Assembly: GCA_035491935.1 (NCBI GenBank)
Contig: DATJJW010000029.1
Span: 1-6,181, forward strand
Direction: 5' to 3'
Origin: DATJJW01 sp035491935
GTDB taxonomy: Bacteria; Pseudomonadota; Alphaproteobacteria; ATCC43930; CGMCC-115725
Length of the DNA: 6,181 bases
In this document: positions 6,081-6,181 of the stretch, piece after piece
Numbering within the stretch: position 1 is the stretch's first letter
Layout: every line of letters begins with the position of its first letter
Notes under the pieces: generated by a model
Seen by the model: only the letters and a program-made list of their open reading frames with translations
Database searches by the model: none
What the model was told of the DNA's origin: nothing
Program-made: the position numbers and the translations under genes

Positions 6081-6146
6081 TCTCCATCGGCCGGGTTCGA
6101 CCGGTAACCGCTTAAAGAAAAACGGTTTTCCTTGATCCGATGGAGA
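6081..6146 (+). promoter_or_regulatory. Candidate structured 5' leader sequestering the Shine-Dalgarno site
   Basis: TCTCCATCGG (6081-6090) is the perfect reverse complement of CCGATGGAGA (6137-6146), and the right arm contains the GGAGA ribosome binding site (6142-6146) of the gene starting at 6153. Between the arms are two possible hairpins: CCGG (6091-6094) with CCGG (6101-6104) around GTTCGA, directly stacked on the closing stem, and AACCG (6106-6110) with CGGTT (6123-6127) around a 12-nt A-rich loop. Together they would form a 66-nt three-way junction that hides the ribosome binding site. I do not recognise a known riboswitch or ROSE thermometer consensus. The structure is inferred from base pairing only; it could instead be a protein-binding DNA repeat or chance. 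Confidence 0.45.
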
Positions 6147-6152
6147 ACGACC

Positions 6153-6181
6153 ATGAACAAGAGCATCCTCACCCTCGCCGC
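6153..6181 (+). CDS. Start of a probable exported protein (truncated by window end)
   Basis: Only the first nine codons and two bases of the next are present: MNKSILTLA followed by GC-. The basic residue at position 3 followed by a hydrophobic run is the beginning expected of a Sec signal peptide or lipoprotein leader. GGAGA (6142-6146) stands 6 nt before the ATG, a good Shine-Dalgarno placement, which is the main reason for calling a gene. The product would be exported to the periplasm or membrane (inference); its family cannot be told. It is transcribed away from the MFS transporter and follows the structured leader at 6081-6146. Confidence 0.7.

Overview
This is a compact, GC-rich (about 65% by eye) bacterial chromosomal window. 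Gene content and codon use suggest an alphaproteobacterium (Rhizobiales/Rhodospirillales type); this is inference, since the window has no taxonomic marker. It holds seven complete protein genes plus the first codons of an eighth. No RNA gene, insertion sequence or CRISPR array is visible.

Layout. (1) 7-802, plus strand: a two-gene unit encoding an SRPBCC/AHSA1-like ligand-binding protein and an overlapping ArsR-type winged-helix regulator. (2) 819-3522, minus strand: a tight three-gene operon for maturation of a molybdenum hydroxylase. In transcription order it has a short XdhC/CoxI-domain protein (3522-3178), a longer XdhC-family protein with a C-terminal Rossmann domain (3159-2440), and a two-domain protein joining a MoeA-like molybdopterin-binding half to a MocA-like nucleotidyltransferase half (2432-819). 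(3) 3759-4745, plus strand: a CorA-family divalent cation transporter, divergent from the molybdenum operon across a 236-bp regulatory gap. (4) 4753-5913, minus strand: a 12-TM major facilitator efflux transporter of the AraJ/YdhP/SotB type, convergent with corA. (5) 5914-6181: a divergent regulatory region leading into the start of a gene whose first residues look like a signal peptide.

How the genes work together. The XdhC pair and the MoeA/MocA-like fusion fit one pathway. The fusion would make the molybdopterin cytosine dinucleotide (MCD) cofactor, and the XdhC proteins would bind, sulfurate and insert it into a xanthine-dehydrogenase/CO-dehydrogenase-family enzyme. That enzyme is not in the window, so its identity is open. 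The other genes look like ordinary housekeeping or transport neighbours.

The least expected signal is at the right edge. The 5' leader of the last gene contains a perfect 10-bp inverted repeat whose right arm includes the Shine-Dalgarno sequence, with two small hairpins between the arms. This suggests a translational control element, though it could also be chance or a protein-binding site. I found no convincing wholly new multi-gene system.
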